Below are positions 45,519-55,000 of a DNA stretch of 64,000 nt, piece after piece (position 1 is the stretch's first letter; each line of letters begins with the position of its first letter). Below the pieces are notes generated by a model, which was not told the origin of the DNA, ran no database searches, and saw only the letters and a program-made list of their open reading frames with translations. The DNA lies in contig NZ_JAPEVI010000001.1 in assembly GCF_026240905.1 (NCBI RefSeq), positions 62,001 to 126,000 on the forward strand, read 5' to 3'. The position numbers were made by a program, and so were the translations under genes. Source of the stretch: Roseibium salinum (GTDB lineage Bacteria > Pseudomonadota > Alphaproteobacteria > Rhizobiales > Stappiaceae).

Positions 45519-47423
45519 TCACTTCGCCACGAGGAGCGCCACGCGGGGTCCTCCGAACTGGATCACCAAAGCAACACCCGTTAGCATAAGCAGGGCGATG
45601 ACGGAACTGGTCTGCTCTTGATATATCAACAGCAGGCCGGACAAGGCCATCGCCCCACGTCCTATCTGGTTAAGGCTGCGCCGGAAATACCCCACGACCG
45701 CCGAACTGATGCAAAACACCGCCAGCAACCCGGTCATCACCGCCACTGTAACGTTCATGCCTGAACCCTGCATCAGCAAGGCCGGGCTGAAGAAGAACAT
45801 GAAGGGCAGGATGTAGCTGGTAATGCCATAGGTAAAGGCGGTCCAGCTCGTGCGGTTGATGTCGCTGCCCGCGATCCCCGCAGCCACATAAGAGGCAAGC
45901 GCCACAGGTGGCGTAATGGTCGAGATGCAGCCGAAGAAAAACACGAACATGTGCGCGGTCAGCAGCGGCACCCCCATCTGCACCAGCGGCGGGGCGACCA
46001 CAGTGGCCAGGATCAGATAGGCCGCCGTTGTGGGCAGTCCCATTCCCAGGATGATCGCCAGAACGGCGGTCATGGCCAGCGCGAGCAGCGGCTCGCCCGC
46101 GGCCAGAACGATGATCAGGCTGGAGATTTTCGACCCTAGCCCGGTCATCGACAAGACCCCCGCCACGATGCCCGCCGCCGCGCAGGCCACCGCGATCGAC
46201 AGCACGGCCAGCGCCCCGTCTTCGAGGGATTTCAGGGTTTTGTGCAGTACGCCCCGCAGATCGCGCCATTCATACAAGGTGCAGCCCACCAGCAGCAGGA
46301 TCAAGGCAATGAAAGAGGCGCGAAACGGCGAGTAGCCAGCCAGCATCATCCCGATCAAGGTGAAAAACGGAACCATGAACCGGGTGCCAGCCAGCAAGGA
46401 GCGTCGCAGGGGCGGTGCATCGGAGGCGGCCTCGGTCCGGGGCAGGTTTACCTTGACCGCCTGCAAATGAACGATGAAGAAAATGGAGCTGAAGAATAAC
46501 AGCGCCGGGATAAGCGCAGCCGTCATCACCTCGGAATAGGGGCGGCCGATGATCTCGGCCATGATAAACGCGGCAGCCCCCATGATTGGCGGCATGATCT
46601 GGCCACCGGTTGAGACCACGGCCTCGATCGCCGCAGCCTGGTTGGGCGTGTAGCCTTCGCGTTTCATCATCGGGATGGTCATGGTGCCGGTCACGGCCAC
46701 ATTGCCCGCAGCCGAGCCTGAGATCATGCCCAGAAGGGTGGAGAATATGACGGCCGTCTTGGCAGAGGCCGCCCGTGCGCCGCGGGTCAGGGAATGGGCC
46801 AACTGAAAGAAGAAATCGCCCGCGCCAAAGTTGTTCAGAAAGGCGCCGAAGATCGTGAAAATGATGATGTAGGATGCCGACACGCCCAAGGGGATACCAA
46901 AGATACCCTCGCCGCCGGTGGCCAGGAAGATAGATACGCGTTCCCATCCATAGCCACGGGTCGAAATGACCTCGGGCAGATAGGACGACACGAACGGATA
47001 GAGCAGAAAGACCACCGCGATCAGGCTCAGGAACAGGCCTATTCGGCGCGATACCGCGATCAGCACCAGCGCAATCATGACCAGGCCCACGCGCGCATCC
47101 AGATCCGTCGTCACGCCGCCGCTGAACGCAATCGGCCGCCAGCGAAAATAGGTGTAAAGACCGGCGCCGACGGCGATCAGCGCACAAACGACCCGCAACG
47201 ACAGGCCAAAGGCAGCGCGTTTGGGGCTTGCGCCGTTTTCGACCGAATTGTCGCGCGGCAGTCTTACCAGAAACACCAGCGCCAACAGGACCGTCAGGTG
47301 AAGAATGCGGATGTCGAGCGTGGAATAGGTCAAGAACCCCGCTACAATCGCCAGGTGCCACAAGCTGAGCCCAATGGCGACCACGGTCACGACGTAGCTC
47401 AGGCCTTTTTCAATGGTCAGCAC
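45519..47423 (-). CDS. TRAP transporter fused permease subunit (TAXI type)
   Basis: This 634-residue membrane protein fuses the small (DctQ) and large (DctM) TRAP permease parts, with about 16 hydrophobic stretches. DctM hallmarks include GNVAVTGTMTIPMMKREGY and the later GLPTTAAYLILATVVAPPLV. The GTG at 47423 is chosen because AAGGGG lies 7 bases upstream; an ATG at 47450 lacks a site. TRAP systems use the ion gradient to import organic acids captured by the TAXI binding protein encoded just upstream (47504-48442). Confidence 0.9.
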   Translation of the reverse strand: MLTIEKGLSYVVTVVAIGLSLWHLAIVAGFLTYSTLDIRILHLTVLLALVFLVRLPRDNSVENGASPKRAAFGLSLRVVCALIAVGAGLYTYFRWRPIAFSGGVTTDLDARVGLVMIALVLIAVSRRIGLFLSLIAVVFLLYPFVSSYLPEVISTRGYGWERVSIFLATGGEGIFGIPLGVSASYIIIFTIFGAFLNNFGAGDFFFQLAHSLTRGARAASAKTAVIFSTLLGMISGSAAGNVAVTGTMTIPMMKREGYTPNQAAAIEAVVSTGGQIMPPIMGAAAFIMAEIIGRPYSEVMTAALIPALLFFSSIFFIVHLQAVKVNLPRTEAASDAPPLRRSLLAGTRFMVPFFTLIGMMLAGYSPFRASFIALILLLVGCTLYEWRDLRGVLHKTLKSLEDGALAVLSIAVACAAAGIVAGVLSMTGLGSKISSLIIVLAAGEPLLALAMTAVLAIILGMGLPTTAAYLILATVVAPPLVQMGVPLLTAHMFVFFFGCISTITPPVALASYVAAGIAGSDINRTSWTAFTYGITSYILPFMFFFSPALLMQGSGMNVTVAVMTGLLAVFCISSAVVGYFRRSLNQIGRGAMALSGLLLIYQEQTSSVIALLMLTGVALVIQFGGPRVALLVAK

Positions 47424-47503
47424 CGCTACACCCCTTTCTGCCAAGCACATCTTGGCCGCCGGCGCCGCATGCGCCGACGTCCGATTTACAGTTCAGATCA
47501 TGC

Positions 47504-48442
47504 TCATTTGCGATTGGCGAAATACCGGGCCGCACCTGGGTGCAGCGGGATCGGCAGGTCGAGCGACGCTTCGGGCTCGATCGACGCGGCCAAGGCATTT
47601 TCCGCGATCAGCGCATCCATGTGGTCGTAAACCGCCTGGGTCAGGGTAAACGCCAGGTCTTCGTCCATGTCAGCCGGAGCAATCAGCAGGTTGGCCGAGC
47701 TGATGACCGAAACCGGCGCGTCGGTGCCGTAAACATCGGCTGGAACGACAACCCCGCCATAATAGGGGAAGCGCGCCTTCAGCTCGGCCATGTTTTCATC
47801 GCTGAGTTCGATGAATTCCAGATCATTGGTCGCAGCGGCCTGCACCACGGCAGAAGTCGGGAAGCCCGCAAGCGCAAAGGACGCATCCACGCTGCCATCG
47901 GCCAACTGACTGAAGCCGTCAGCATACGACAGGAAGCTGGGGGTGATATCCTCCATCGTCATGTCATACATCGACAGCAGGTCGTTCAGAATGTTCAGCG
48001 TGCCGCCGCCAGCGGGGCCAACGGCAACCGTACGGCCACGCAGGTCGGTGACGCTTTTGATCCCCGAACCGGGCAGGGTGACCATGTGCAAGACGCTGGA
48101 ATGCAAAATGCCAAGTCCCGAGATCGGAAGCGCCTCGGGGTAGGGAGTGCGGCCCTCATGGGCGAAGAACGCAAGGCTTGCGGGGGCAATTGCCACGTCC
48201 ACCTCGCCCGAGGCGATCAGCCGGGGGTTTTCCGCCCCGCCGCCCGTGACGATGGGCAACATGGTGTAGCCTTCGGCGAAATTGTTGATGGAATTGGCCA
48301 GCGCCTGCCCCATCGGGTAATAGGCCCCGCCCAGGCTGGCGGTGCCGATCCGCAGTTCGCTTTGCGCTGAGACGCCTTGCGCCGGAAGCGTCGCGCCTAG
48401 CGCCAGAACCGCTGTGACGACGAGTTTCGTTAGCGTTTTCAT
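47504..48442 (-). CDS. TAXI family TRAP transporter solute-binding subunit
   Basis: This 312-residue periplasmic protein has a signal peptide MKTLTKLVVTAVLALGATLP and cleavage near GVSAQS. TAXI features are LRIGTASLGGAYYPMGQALA and VTGGGAENPRLIASGEVDVAI. The ATG at 48442 has GGGAGG 6 bases upstream. It binds a carboxylate or aromatic acid for the fused permease. It is the first gene of the import pair and is followed at 80 bases by the permease. Confidence 0.92.
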   Translation of the reverse strand: MKTLTKLVVTAVLALGATLPAQGVSAQSELRIGTASLGGAYYPMGQALANSINNFAEGYTMLPIVTGGGAENPRLIASGEVDVAIAPASLAFFAHEGRTPYPEALPISGLGILHSSVLHMVTLPGSGIKSVTDLRGRTVAVGPAGGGTLNILNDLLSMYDMTMEDITPSFLSYADGFSQLADGSVDASFALAGFPTSAVVQAAATNDLEFIELSDENMAELKARFPYYGGVVVPADVYGTDAPVSVISSANLLIAPADMDEDLAFTLTQAVYDHMDALIAENALAASIEPEASLDLPIPLHPGAARYFANRK

Positions 48443-48520
48443 ATGTACCTCCCTGTGTTGCACCTGTGCCGGCCGAACCCGATCTCCTCATTCGTGCACG
48501 GCCGAATGAAACCAGATTAA

Positions 48521-50572
48521 TCAAGAAAAACTATTTTGCAACTTTTTATCGATTTTTTCGTCGTTCATCAGAACGGCAATCAGCCTGTCGCGGTCAAGGG
48601 GCAGGTCGGTGATCGGCTGGCCCAACGCCTGGCTGATGGCGTTGACGATGGCAGCAGCGGTCGGGCCGACCATGCACTCGCCCACCCCAAGCGAAGGCAC
48701 ATCGGAGCCGGGATCTGCGAGTGAAACGTGCAGCTTCGGCACGCCGTCCCATCCAAGTGTGGGATAATCGTCCCAGCCTTCGACCTCGATCTGGCCGTTG
48801 CGCAAAAGCGCACGCTCCAGCAAGGTCCAACTGGCGGACTGGATCATCCCGCCCTCGATCTGGTTCAACGCCCCATCGCGATGCACGACATGGCCAGCAT
48901 CGACAACGGCCCACAACTCCAACAGGCGCGGCGCGTCCTCCAGCCGGATACGGGCGGCAACCGCCGCATAGGCAGCCTTGTTCTTGTAGCGCCCAAGGCC
49001 AATGCCAATGCTATCCTCGGGCATGGTGGACAGCGCGGCCATGGCAGGGGCGCAGGTGGTGGCAAGCTTATCCAGCACGGCGCGCGCACGCGGGTCGTCC
49101 AGATGACGGTCGCGACACGCGAATGGCGTCTCTCCGGCCCGCGCGGCCAGTCGGTCCATCGCAGCCTCTATCGCGATCGTGTTGACATGGGTGCCCAGGC
49201 CGCGCAGCGACGAAGTGCGTACAGGCAGATCCTGCACGATATGCGTGGTCACTTGCACCTTGGGTATGGCATAAATTGGCACGGCGTTGCGCGCAGCCCC
49301 TGCCCCGACCTGTTCTGGCAGATCGGGTATGTCGACCGGCCGCAGGTCGGGATCGCGCTCCATCGCGGCCAGAAGGTTGACATGACCAGCCCCGCCGGGA
49401 CGCTGGCCGTGCGGAGCGCTCCAGATCTCCTGTTGCCAACCGGTGATGGTGTGGCTTTCATTCGTGGTCACCTTGGCTTCGGCCAGCATGGGTGCGCCAA
49501 GGGGCGCCAGGCGGATGTCGTCTATCCTCGGCCAGGCCACACGCACGGGCTGCCCTATGGCCTGCCGCGCGATCAAGGCGGCATCCATTGCCGCATCATC
49601 TGCGCCGGTATGACCGTAGCAACCGGCAGAGGGCACGTGATGGACCAGCACCTGATCCGCGCCCAGTTCCAGGACGCGGGCAATCTGCGTGCGCAGCGCG
49701 AACAGGCCCTGCGAATGGCTGTAGACGGTCATTTCCGCTCCGTCCCAGACCGCGACCGCACAAGAGGGCGCGATCGAGCCGTGCAGGATGAACCCCCGAC
49801 TGGCAGAAACGCTGAACGTGGACGGCGCATCTGGTATGCTGCCCGTCCGGGTGCTCAACACCCGTCCCCATCTGATCCAGCCAGACACCGGACCATCGCA
49901 GCGCGTGTCGCCCGGCGCGGCGGGCTCAACCAGGCGCGCCCAGAGCGCGGCCAGCGTGGCCTCATCCGGGGCCAGGACAGCGGCATAGGCCTGATTGACG
50001 ATCAAATGGCAGGTGTCGGGCAAAAGGGGGCGCACGTCATCAACCGCCCTGCCCCGCAAGGCGCGGGCATGCATCATGCCGGGCAACGCCATGTCTTGAA
50101 GATAAGCACGCGCGCCGATCACCGCATCGCCGACCAAATCCGTCCCCGCGCGCAGGTCGGGCACCGTGCCGATCTGCGCGCACTCCAGCCCTGCTAACAG
50201 GTCGAACAGGTCGCAGGCGTTTTGGCCATGGGCAAAACACAGCGTCGAGGGGTCGAGCGAGACCTTTTCGGCGGATACCCCGAGCGCCTGTGCGGCGGCG
50301 TTGCGCAGGTTGGACAGGACCGTCGCGGCTTCGAGCGCCAGCGCCGCGCCTGTCACCTGCACCGAAAGGCTGCCCGCCGTCAGCCCGTCATCTGGACTGT
50401 CCTTGGTGCTGACGGGCAGAACCCGCAAATGGCCCGGATCAATGCCAAGAGCGTTGGCGGCCAATGCCTCATAGGCTTCGAAGATGTGCTGGCCCAATTC
50501 CACCTTGCCAACGCGCAAGCCAATCCGGCGTGCGACGGGATCGAACACGAACCGTTTGCCAATCCCGGTCAT
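48521..50572 (-). CDS. Molybdopterin-dependent dehydrogenase large subunit (xanthine dehydrogenase/nicotinate dehydrogenase family)
   Basis: This is a 683-residue molybdenum hydroxylase subunit. The C-terminal active-site motif is LGVGECMVGP with the catalytic Glu; RTSSLRGLGTHVN and the earlier HSQGLFALR are cofactor-side loops. It lacks the FAD and 2Fe-2S domains, which here are separate; the 2Fe-2S subunit is encoded just upstream with a 4-base overlap. These enzymes hydroxylate N-heterocycles such as nicotinate, isoquinoline or purines using water. No FAD subunit or cytochrome is found in the cluster, so the electron acceptor is unclear. Confidence 0.88.
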   Translation of the reverse strand: MTGIGKRFVFDPVARRIGLRVGKVELGQHIFEAYEALAANALGIDPGHLRVLPVSTKDSPDDGLTAGSLSVQVTGAALALEAATVLSNLRNAAAQALGVSAEKVSLDPSTLCFAHGQNACDLFDLLAGLECAQIGTVPDLRAGTDLVGDAVIGARAYLQDMALPGMMHARALRGRAVDDVRPLLPDTCHLIVNQAYAAVLAPDEATLAALWARLVEPAAPGDTRCDGPVSGWIRWGRVLSTRTGSIPDAPSTFSVSASRGFILHGSIAPSCAVAVWDGAEMTVYSHSQGLFALRTQIARVLELGADQVLVHHVPSAGCYGHTGADDAAMDAALIARQAIGQPVRVAWPRIDDIRLAPLGAPMLAEAKVTTNESHTITGWQQEIWSAPHGQRPGGAGHVNLLAAMERDPDLRPVDIPDLPEQVGAGAARNAVPIYAIPKVQVTTHIVQDLPVRTSSLRGLGTHVNTIAIEAAMDRLAARAGETPFACRDRHLDDPRARAVLDKLATTCAPAMAALSTMPEDSIGIGLGRYKNKAAYAAVAARIRLEDAPRLLELWAVVDAGHVVHRDGALNQIEGGMIQSASWTLLERALLRNGQIEVEGWDDYPTLGWDGVPKLHVSLADPGSDVPSLGVGECMVGPTAAAIVNAISQALGQPITDLPLDRDRLIAVLMNDEKIDKKLQNSFS

Positions 50573-51042
50573 GCCTCTGCCCCTGATGCATTCTTCACCC
50601 GTTCAAGCGCCCCTAGAATACGCGCATGCGTGCCGCAACGGCACAGGTTGCGCGACAGCGCCGCGGGCAGGTCCGTAGCTGCCCCGTCCCGCGCTAGGGC
50701 GGCGCTGGCGGCGGCAACGATACCAGGCAGGCAATAGCCGCATTGCGCCGCGCCTGCCGCGATCAAGGCTTCAGCCACCGCGCGCCCGGCGGGGGTTTTC
50801 ACCAGCTCCTCGATCGTCTGCACATCGGCGTTTTGCAGCGCCGCGGCGGGCACCTGGCACGCTTGCACAGCAGCCCCGTTCATGACCACCGTGCATGCCC
50901 CGCAAGCCCCGGTGGCGCATCCAGTCTTGGTACCTGTCAAACCCAGATCATTGCGCAAATGGGCAAGCAGGGTCAGCCCGGCGCGCGGCGTCACGGTCAC
51001 GCGGGCTCCATTGACGGTCAGCGACAGCGGCGGCACGCTCAT
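50569..51042 (-). CDS. (2Fe-2S)-binding subunit of molybdenum hydroxylase
   Basis: This 157-residue small subunit has plant-ferredoxin cysteines TGCATGACGAC (with a fourth in VQACQ) and helical-domain cysteines QCGYCLPG and LCRCG. It passes electrons from the molybdenum centre of the large subunit. Its gene overlaps the large-subunit gene by four bases (ATGA) and the binding-protein gene by four, so the three are made together. Confidence 0.93.
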   Translation of the reverse strand: MSVPPLSLTVNGARVTVTPRAGLTLLAHLRNDLGLTGTKTGCATGACGACTVVMNGAAVQACQVPAAALQNADVQTIEELVKTPAGRAVAEALIAAGAAQCGYCLPGIVAAASAALARDGAATDLPAALSRNLCRCGTHARILGALERVKNASGAEA

Positions 51043-51941
51043 GCCAGCACCATGGCGCGCGGGTCGAACAGGCTCTCTACGTCGAAAGGCAGCGCCTTGC
51101 CCGTATAGGTCTGGCGCAAATCCATCACCCGACGCGTGCCCGAACGCGACACTGGCAGGCCAGGAGCAAGGATGCTGTTCTGCCCCGAAAGCGCTTCGGC
51201 CACGCGCACGGCACGGGCGGGTGTCATGTCGCCCAAATGATCCACGAGCGCCTGTGCGATATGTTCGGCATTGGCCGGGTCAAGCACGAAATCCACACCG
51301 CGCAGCACAGCCCGCATGAAACCATCGACCGCGCCTGTGGCCAGAACCGCTGGCTGTGCGCAAAACACGTTGCCCTGGTAGCCGTCCCATGGGTCAGGAT
51401 CGCTGATCAGGGTGCGGCAGCCTTCGCCATGGGCCAGGCTCTCGAAATACGCGTTCAACAGCGCCCCGGCCGCGGTTCCGGCTTGCACTGCATGCCAGCG
51501 TTCGCGAGGCCCCCCAGTGGGCAGCAGCTCATAACTGCCGAGGGGCAGGCCGTTCAGCGCCAACATTTCGCGCAGCAAAAAGGCGAATCCCGTGGACAAG
51601 GCATCGACCGCGATGCGCTGGCCTCGCAGATCCTCAAAACTTTGCACTCCCGGGCCGACGACCAACTGCAGGCGATAGGCCGCGCTGCCCATGAACACGA
51701 CCAACTCTGACACCCGCTCTGTCGGCGCCGCCCCCTGCCCCGCATTGTAGGCGATCAGATTGTCGATGGCGGTGGCGGCAATGTCATAACGGCCATTGAT
51801 TACGCCCGTCATCTGTTCGACTGAACTGGTGGTGCCAACCACGGTGACAGCCAGGCCCTCGTCAGAGAAAAATCCCCGATCTTGCGCAATTTCCAAGGGT
51901 ACGGTCCCGGCATTGGTGAAAATGCTGACACGTAGTTTCAT
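51039..51941 (-). CDS. NMT1/THI5-like binding protein without signal peptide
   Basis: This 300-residue protein has the periplasmic-binding-protein pattern of ABC NMT1 proteins (VPLEIAQDRGFFSDEGLAVTVV, GRYDIAATAIDNLIAYNAG, LRGQRIAVDAL). It begins MKLRVSIFTNAG, which is not an export signal, so it is probably cytoplasmic. It is the first gene of the operon that encodes the molybdenum hydroxylase. A ligand-delivery or sensing role for the aromatic substrate is possible, but no permease or ATPase gene lies nearby. Confidence 0.82.
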   Translation of the reverse strand: MKLRVSIFTNAGTVPLEIAQDRGFFSDEGLAVTVVGTTSSVEQMTGVINGRYDIAATAIDNLIAYNAGQGAAPTERVSELVVFMGSAAYRLQLVVGPGVQSFEDLRGQRIAVDALSTGFAFLLREMLALNGLPLGSYELLPTGGPRERWHAVQAGTAAGALLNAYFESLAHGEGCRTLISDPDPWDGYQGNVFCAQPAVLATGAVDGFMRAVLRGVDFVLDPANAEHIAQALVDHLGDMTPARAVRVAEALSGQNSILAPGLPVSRSGTRRVMDLRQTYTGKALPFDVESLFDPRAMVLA

Positions 51942-52020
51942 GGCCGTCTCCTGTCGTCTCGCAGGCGCTCCTTCCCCGCATCCTCATTCTGCCATAACCG
52001 ATCAGAACAAGGTATCCGAT

Positions 52021-52039
52021 AAAATCGATTTTTATTGCG
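52021..52039. promoter_or_regulatory. Operator-like sequence AAAATCGATTTTTATTGCG, divergent promoter
   Basis: These 19 bases recur identically at 54238-54256 before the GntR gene. Here they lie between the leftward hydroxylase operon and the rightward cupin operon, 58 bases before the cupin ATG. The core ATCGAT is a palindrome. Confidence 0.7.
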
Positions 52040-52096
52040 AAACTCGACATAGGCACTATGATGCCCTCATCACAGGAGGCAAAGGAGAACCCCCAT

Positions 52097-52654
52097 ATGT
52101 CCCGATATGTCCGTCGTGTCGTGACCGGTCATGACGAAACCGGCAAGGCGATTGTCGTATCCGATGGCCCGGCCACGAATATCCTGGAGCGGCCCAGCCG
52201 GCCCGGTGTGGCGCTGATTAACCTGTGGCAGAATTTTGAAACTCCCGCCGCGTGGGATGGTCCCGACGAAACCGTGGAGGATGCGTTGATCCTGCACCCC
52301 CCGCACAATGGTGCCGTGTTCCGGGTGATCCACTTTGAACCCGAAAACCCCGAAGTGCTGGCCACGCTGGACGGCAAAGCCGCTTTCAGCGCCATGGGGG
52401 CTGGGAACAACATCATCGAAGGCGCGCGCCACCCCTTCATGCACCGCACCGACAGCGTGGATTTCGCAGTGGTGCTGAAAGGGCGGATCATGATGCTTCT
52501 GGACGACACCGAACTGGAGCTGCGTGAGGGTGACACGCTGGTGCAGCGCGGCAATAACCATGCATGGTCCAACCGTTTTGACGAAACCTGTATCATGGCC
52601 TTCGTGCTGATCGACGGCAAAGGGAGCGTCGAGCGCTGGAACAAGCAGAGCTGA
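52097..52654 (+). CDS. Cupin-domain protein
   Basis: This 185-residue protein has one C-terminal cupin: MHRTDSVDFAVVLKGRIMML and the second motif GNNHAWSNR. The first has His where two His are common and so may bind metal weakly. The ATG at 52097 follows AAAGGAG by 9 bases; an earlier frame start at 52058 has no site. It is the first gene of a rightward operon with TauE and GST-like genes. It may be a ring-cleavage or isomerase cupin, but is smaller than gentisate dioxygenases. Confidence 0.82.
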   Translation: MSRYVRRVVTGHDETGKAIVVSDGPATNILERPSRPGVALINLWQNFETPAAWDGPDETVEDALILHPPHNGAVFRVIHFEPENPEVLATLDGKAAFSAMGAGNNIIEGARHPFMHRTDSVDFAVVLKGRIMMLLDDTELELREGDTLVQRGNNHAWSNRFDETCIMAFVLIDGKGSVERWNKQS

Positions 52655-52661
52655 CCGGCGC

Positions 52662-53417
52662 ATGTGGGATCTGGCCGAACCGGTGCTGTTGATTGCGGTT
52701 GCCGCATATTTCGTGGGCGGCATCCTCAAGGGCGCAATGGGGTTCGGCCTGCCCATTCTGGGTATTCCGGTGATGACAGTCACCCATTCGTTGCCCATGG
52801 CCTTGTCGGTGGCCATCCTGCCCACGATGGTTACCAATATCGCGCAGCTTTGGTCCTTCCGACAGCATCGGGACCAGCCGTTTTTGCGCGGGTTTCTGAG
52901 CTTTGGCGCGGTCGGGCTTTGCCTGGGCGCGGTGGCACTGTCACGCATCAACGACGCTTATGTGGAAATCGCCTTGGGGGCGATGGTGCTAAGCTACCTG
53001 GCCACCCGCCTGCGCTCGAAACGCATCGCCGCGGTGGCCCGTCCTGACCTCGCGCCTGGCTTCGGGTTCCTGGCCGGGCTGGTGCATGGGGCCACGGGCC
53101 TGTCCGGGCTGGTGGGGCCGCCCTACATGCATTCGCTTCACCTGCCGCGCCCGGCATTTGTCTTTGCCGCCGGATCAATGTTCGCCCTGTTCTCCCTGAT
53201 GCAAGCGCCGGTTCTGGGCGCATTGGGGCTGTTGCAGCCACAGGCACTGGGGATCAGCATGCTCGTTCTGCCCATGGCCTTCCTCGGCCTGTGGATTGGC
53301 GGCAAGGCCGGAACGCGCATGCAGTCGCAAACCTTTTCGCGTGCGGTTCTGGTGGTGCTAGGTATCACCGCCGTCCTACCCATCATCAATGGCCTACGTG
53401 CCTTGGCCGGGGCCTAG
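52662..53417 (+). CDS. TauE/SafE family membrane permease
   Basis: This 251-residue membrane protein has about eight helices. Family repeats are GGILKGAMGFGLPILGIPVM near the N-terminus and GLVHGATGLSGLVGPPYM in the middle. It lies 7 bases after the cupin gene and before the GST-like gene. Probably an exporter or importer of an organic acid for this pathway. It is not close in sequence to the TauE protein encoded at 39010. Confidence 0.85.
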   Translation: MWDLAEPVLLIAVAAYFVGGILKGAMGFGLPILGIPVMTVTHSLPMALSVAILPTMVTNIAQLWSFRQHRDQPFLRGFLSFGAVGLCLGAVALSRINDAYVEIALGAMVLSYLATRLRSKRIAAVARPDLAPGFGFLAGLVHGATGLSGLVGPPYMHSLHLPRPAFVFAAGSMFALFSLMQAPVLGALGLLQPQALGISMLVLPMAFLGLWIGGKAGTRMQSQTFSRAVLVVLGITAVLPIINGLRALAGA

Positions 53418-53447
53418 CCCGCGCTGCAACCTTGGAGAGCAGCATTC

Positions 53448-54215
53448 ATGCTGACACTGTACCATGCCAACCATTCGACCTGCAGCCAGAAGGTGCGCCT
53501 TTGCCTGGCCGAAAAGGGCCTGGAATGGGACGGGCGGCTGGTCAATCTGGCCACCAATGAACACCTGCAGCCCGAATATCTGGCCATAAACCCCAACGGA
53601 GTGGTGCCAACCCTGGTGCATGACGGCCGCATCATCATGGATTCGGGTGTAATTTGCGAATACCTGGACGAGGTTTTTCCCACACCGCCCCTGCTGCCCG
53701 CCGACCCTGTCGAGCGGGCCCGAGTGCGCGCCTGGATACGCTTTCTGGACGAAGTGCCGACAGCCGCCGTGCGCGTGCCTTCATTCAACATGGCCTTTCT
53801 GCCCCGGTTTGACGGGCTGGACGACGCGGCCTTTCAGAAGGAACAAGCAGACATCCGCCCCTTGCGAAAGCACTTTTATGAAAAGATGGGCCGCAAGGGA
53901 TTTGATGATCAAGAGGTCGACAACGCCATGGAACGGCTTGGCGCGGCCATCAAGCGTATGGAAGCGGGCCTGGCCGACAAGCCCTGGCTGTCGGGTGCGA
54001 GCATCGGGCTGGCCGATCTGATCGCTGCTCCGTTGATGGACCGGCTGGACGATCTGGGCTTTGCTGCGATGTGGCAAGACGGGTCGCCGCGCGTGACCGG
54101 CTGGTTCGACCGCCTGAGGAGTCGCCCCGCCTATGCAACCGCGTTCTATCCGAAATCGCGCCTGTCCGAGTTTCTACCCATCGGTCCCCTGCGCCGCCAG
54201 GCCACCCCCGGCTGA
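53448..54215 (+). CDS. Glutathione S-transferase family protein (maleylpyruvate/maleylacetoacetate isomerase-like)
   Basis: This 255-residue protein has an N-terminal thioredoxin-type domain (HSTCSQKVRLCLAEKG, PNGVVPTLVHDG, MDSGVICEYLDE) and an all-helical C-terminal domain. The order of a GST and an FAH-family hydrolase in the same regulon recalls gentisate or homogentisate catabolism, where they isomerise and cleave a ring-opened product. The length is above the usual 210-220. The catalytic residue (Ser or Cys near residue 10) cannot be decided by eye. Confidence 0.82.
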   Translation: MLTLYHANHSTCSQKVRLCLAEKGLEWDGRLVNLATNEHLQPEYLAINPNGVVPTLVHDGRIIMDSGVICEYLDEVFPTPPLLPADPVERARVRAWIRFLDEVPTAAVRVPSFNMAFLPRFDGLDDAAFQKEQADIRPLRKHFYEKMGRKGFDDQEVDNAMERLGAAIKRMEAGLADKPWLSGASIGLADLIAAPLMDRLDDLGFAAMWQDGSPRVTGWFDRLRSRPAYATAFYPKSRLSEFLPIGPLRRQATPG

Positions 54216-54237
54216 GCAGGCCTTCTTGCCAGGCGCG

Positions 54238-54256
54238 AAAATCGATTTTTATTGCG
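54238..54256. promoter_or_regulatory. Operator-like sequence AAAATCGATTTTTATTGCG before gntR
   Basis: This is identical over 19 bases to 52021-52039 and lies 45 bases before the gntR start, so the regulator probably controls itself and the divergent hydroxylase/cupin operons. Confidence 0.7.
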
Positions 54257-54300
54257 CTTGGCCGATGTGCCGGTTAAAAATGGCCCGAAGGAGCATTCTT

Positions 54301-54978
54301 ATGGACGCCCACCGCTCGCTAACTTCTTTAGCTCATTACAAAATCCGCGAAATGGTGCTGTCGGGTGAATTGATGCCCGGAACCCGCATCCAGATCGATG
54401 CCTTGCGCAAGAAGCTCGACATGGGGGCCAGCCCGGTGCGCGAGGCGTTGAGCATTCTGTCGTCCGAACAACTGGTCATCCGCAACGAACAGCGCGGGTT
54501 CTGGGCCCCCGAAATCAGCGCCGAGGATTTCGCGGTGTTGCTGGATACCCGCTGTCGGATCGAAACCATGGCCTTTGCCGATGCCATTGCCCATGGCGGT
54601 CCCGCGTGGGAAGAACGGATCGTCTTGCTGCAATATCGCTTGGGCGCATTGGACCGTCAGGCCGACGCAAAGGGATGGGAGATTGCGCATCGCGAGTTTC
54701 ACACGGCGCTGATTGCGGCCTGTCCGTCTGTCTATATGCTGAACTTCTGTTCCCAGCTTTACGATCTGGCGGTGCGCTATCGCAATGTGGCGAAGTTGGC
54801 GGCGTATCCCAAACGCCAGATCACGGATGAACATGCCGCCATATCGGCGGCGGCCTTGGCCCGTGATTCCGAAAAGGCGGTAGCGTTGCTGGCCGATCAT
54901 TATCGCACAACAGGCCAATTCGTGTATCAGACGCTGTCAAACCGGGAACGCCCCGCCACCGCGCATTCGGCGGGTTGA
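54301..54978 (+). CDS. GntR family transcriptional regulator, FCD type
   Basis: This 225-residue regulator has an N-terminal winged helix (LRKKLDMGASPVREALSILS) and a C-terminal FCD domain with metal-ligand histidines in REFHTALIAAC, DEHAAISAAAL and ADHYRTT. AAGGAG lies 7 bases before the ATG at 54301, so the longer frame from 54133 is rejected. It is the likely repressor of the surrounding cluster, acting through the AAAATCGATTTTTATTGCG sites. The effector may be the aromatic substrate or an early acid intermediate. Confidence 0.9.
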   Translation: MDAHRSLTSLAHYKIREMVLSGELMPGTRIQIDALRKKLDMGASPVREALSILSSEQLVIRNEQRGFWAPEISAEDFAVLLDTRCRIETMAFADAIAHGGPAWEERIVLLQYRLGALDRQADAKGWEIAHREFHTALIAACPSVYMLNFCSQLYDLAVRYRNVAKLAAYPKRQITDEHAAISAAALARDSEKAVALLADHYRTTGQFVYQTLSNRERPATAHSAG

Positions 54979-55000
54979 TCGCCCACGGCGCCGTGGGGCC

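Noticed and set aside
48541..48560. TTTTTATCGATTTTTTCG as a fourth operator for the GntR/FCD regulator
   Set aside because: It lies inside the coding 3' end of the hydroxylase large subunit and only resembles the core. It may be chance in Lys codons.
53138..53389. 83-residue minus-strand frame under the TauE gene
   Set aside because: Antisense shadow of a membrane protein with clear helices.
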